Assembly (NCBI GenBank): GCA_012036325.1
Contig: JAAUPC010000271.1
Span: 1 to 5,184 of the forward strand
DNA from: Paracoccaceae bacterium
Lineage (GTDB): Bacteria > Pseudomonadota > Alphaproteobacteria > Rhodobacterales > Rhodobacteraceae
DNA: 5,184 nt
Direction: 5' to 3'
Shown here: positions 3,985 to 5,184 of the stretch, one piece after another
Layout: each line of letters opens with the position of its first letter
How positions within the stretch are numbered: the stretch's first letter is position 1
Made by a program: the position numbers and the translations under genes
The notes under the pieces: model-generated
What the model was told of the DNA's origin: nothing
The model's database searches: none
The model's input: the letters and a program-made list of their open reading frames with translations, nothing else

Positions 3985-5184
3985 ATGACCCACCTTTCCC
4001 CCCGACCCTGGGTGCCCACCAACAGTGAAGCGCTGGTCCAGCGCATCGCCGGGGAAACCACTGTCGCCTCTGCCAAAGTCGCCGCCCGGATCGAGGCGCT
4101 GATAGAAGCGAACCTGCAAATCCACGACCGGGACTGCTTCAACCTCAACCCCGCGACCAACGTGATGAACCCCCGGGCCGAGGCGGCCTTGGCGCGGGGG
4201 CTCGGCTCTCGCCCCAGCCTCGGCTACCCCGGCGACAAGTATGAGATGGGGCTGGAGGCGATAGAAGAGATCGAGGTTATCACCGCCGAATTAGCCGCTG
4301 AGGTTTTTAGCGCGCGCTATGCCGAAATCCGCGTCGGATCAGGGGCTTTGGCCAACCTTTACGGCTTCATGGCGCTGGCCAGCCCCGGTGACAGCATCAT
4401 CGCCCCCCCGGCGAGCATTGGCGGCCATGTCACCCATCACACCGCTGGCTGCGCTGGCCTCTATGGGCTGACGACCCACGCAGCGCCCATAGACGCGGAC
4501 GGCTATACCCTTGATCTTGCAGCGCTTCATGACCTTGCCCATGCGGTCCGGCCAAAGATCATCACCGTTGGTGGCAGCCTGAACCTTTTCCCCCATCCGG
4601 TGGCCGAAGTGCGCAAGATTGCCGATCAGGTGGGTGCCAAGGTCCTGTTTGACGCGGCCCACCAATGCGGGATCATTGCCGGAAAGGTCTGGGCCAACCC
4701 CCTGCTGGAAGGCGCGCATCTGATGACGATGAGCACCTATAAATCCCTCGGCGGTCCCGCCGGCGGCCTGATCGTGACCAATGACGCCGGGATTGCCGAG
4801 CGTCTGGATGCCATCGCCTACCCCGGCCTGACCGCCAATTTTGACGCCGCGAAATCGGCGGCGCTGGCGTTGACCCTCTTGGATTGGCGCGACCATGGGC
4901 AGGCCTATGCCAAGGCCATGGTTGATCTTGCCCGCGCCTTGGCTACAGAACTTTCGAACCTCGGCCTGCCGGTCTTCGCCGCCGACCGCGGCGCCACCAC
5001 TTCCCACCAGTTTGCAATTGAGGCGGCGGCGTTTGGCGGTGGGCAGACCGCCTCCAAGACCCTCCGCAAGGCCGGGTTTCTGGCCTGTGGCATCGGCCTG
5101 CCGATCCCCGAGGTTCCCGGTGACAACAACGGCTTGCGCATCGGGACGCCCGAGCTTGTGCGTCGCGGCGTCACCCCCGCCGAC
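3985..5184 (+). CDS. SHMT-fold PLP-dependent enzyme with divergent active site (partial at right edge)
   Basis: Open from ATG 3985 (ribosome binding site GGAAGGAG, 7-base spacing) to the window edge: 400 residues, probably lacking only a few tens. The fold is that of serine hydroxymethyltransferase (fold-type I PLP): GYPGDKYEMG (80-89), RVGSGALAN (116-124), ring-stacking His in SIGGHVTHH (His148), DAAHQCG (Asp223, His226), the PLP lysine in STYKSLGGPAGG (Lys253, codon 4741-4743) and the carboxylate-binding Arg in LRIGTPE (Arg385). PLP binding and an amino-acid substrate are therefore expected. By alignment from memory, the E. coli SHMT segment YAEGYPGKRYYGG reads PSLGYPGDKYEMG here, so the Tyr55, Glu57 and Tyr65 equivalents are Pro, Leu and Glu, and THK at the lysine is TYK. 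Ordinary SHMT activity is thus doubtful. Alternatives are alpha-methylserine hydroxymethyltransferase, alpha-methylserine aldolase or another aldolase. It is probably not the housekeeping glyA. Confidence 0.85.
   Translation, partial: MTHLSPRPWVPTNSEALVQRIAGETTVASAKVAARIEALIEANLQIHDRDCFNLNPATNVMNPRAEAALARGLGSRPSLGYPGDKYEMGLEAIEEIEVITAELAAEVFSARYAEIRVGSGALANLYGFMALASPGDSIIAPPASIGGHVTHHTAGCAGLYGLTTHAAPIDADGYTLDLAALHDLAHAVRPKIITVGGSLNLFPHPVAEVRKIADQVGAKVLFDAAHQCGIIAGKVWANPLLEGAHLMTMSTYKSLGGPAGGLIVTNDAGIAERLDAIAYPGLTANFDAAKSAALALTLLDWRDHGQAYAKAMVDLARALATELSNLGLPVFAADRGATTSHQFAIEAAAFGGGQTASKTLRKAGFLACGIGLPIPEVPGDNNGLRIGTPELVRRGVTPAD

Noticed and set aside
3016..4125. A 369-residue open frame on the - strand across the oxidoreductase gene
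   Set aside because: It lies antisense to a well-supported MDR gene and the start of the SHMT-like gene. Its Gly/Asp/His-rich composition is the usual mirror of GC-rich coding sequence, and no domain is recognisable.
4339..5007. A 222-residue open frame on the - strand inside the SHMT-like gene
   Set aside because: Antisense shadow of a clear PLP enzyme, with no motif or ribosome binding site.

Overview
The window is a GC-rich, densely coded stretch in which all seven recognisable genes lie on the + strand. The codon style (heavy G/C third positions), the ethylmalonyl-CoA mutase fragment at the left edge and the closest remembered homologues point to an alphaproteobacterium, most likely Rhodobacterales (Rhodobacter/Paracoccus-like). 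This placement is inference; there is no rRNA or other marker gene here.

Layout. (1) 1-633: C-terminal third of a B12-dependent ethylmalonyl-CoA mutase (ecm/meaA), cut by the left edge. (2) 713-2029: three small secreted proteins of unknown function. The first (713-1123) and third (1556-2029) are paralogues sharing a signal peptide, a calcium-loop-like D/N-LNGDG motif and four matching cysteines. The middle one (1120-1521) is unrelated and overlaps the first by an ATGA. (3) 2030-2199: a 170-base intergenic region with a 15-base tandem duplication after the third gene, an AT-richer leader with an 11-base tandem repeat, and an 8+8 inverted repeat just before deoD. (4) 2200-2904: purine nucleoside phosphorylase DeoD, with its catalytic residues in the same numbering as the E. 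coli enzyme. (5) 2983-3918: a zinc-independent MDR-family NADP-dependent oxidoreductase. (6) 3985-5184 (cut by the right edge): a PLP enzyme with the serine hydroxymethyltransferase (SHMT) fold that keeps the PLP-binding residues but lacks several residues that are nearly invariant in true SHMT. A 9-bp hairpin covers its Shine-Dalgarno sequence.

How the genes fit together. Ecm belongs to the ethylmalonyl-CoA pathway of acetyl-CoA assimilation and DeoD to purine salvage. The MDR oxidoreductase and the SHMT-like enzyme have no assigned substrate. The gaps between genes are -4 to 170 bases, so parts could be co-transcribed, but nothing shows one functional pathway. I see no mobile element, CRISPR array, RNA gene or defence system, and no convincing new multi-gene system. 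The items most worth following up are the divergent SHMT-like enzyme with its masked ribosome binding site, and the four-cysteine LNGDG secreted protein pair.
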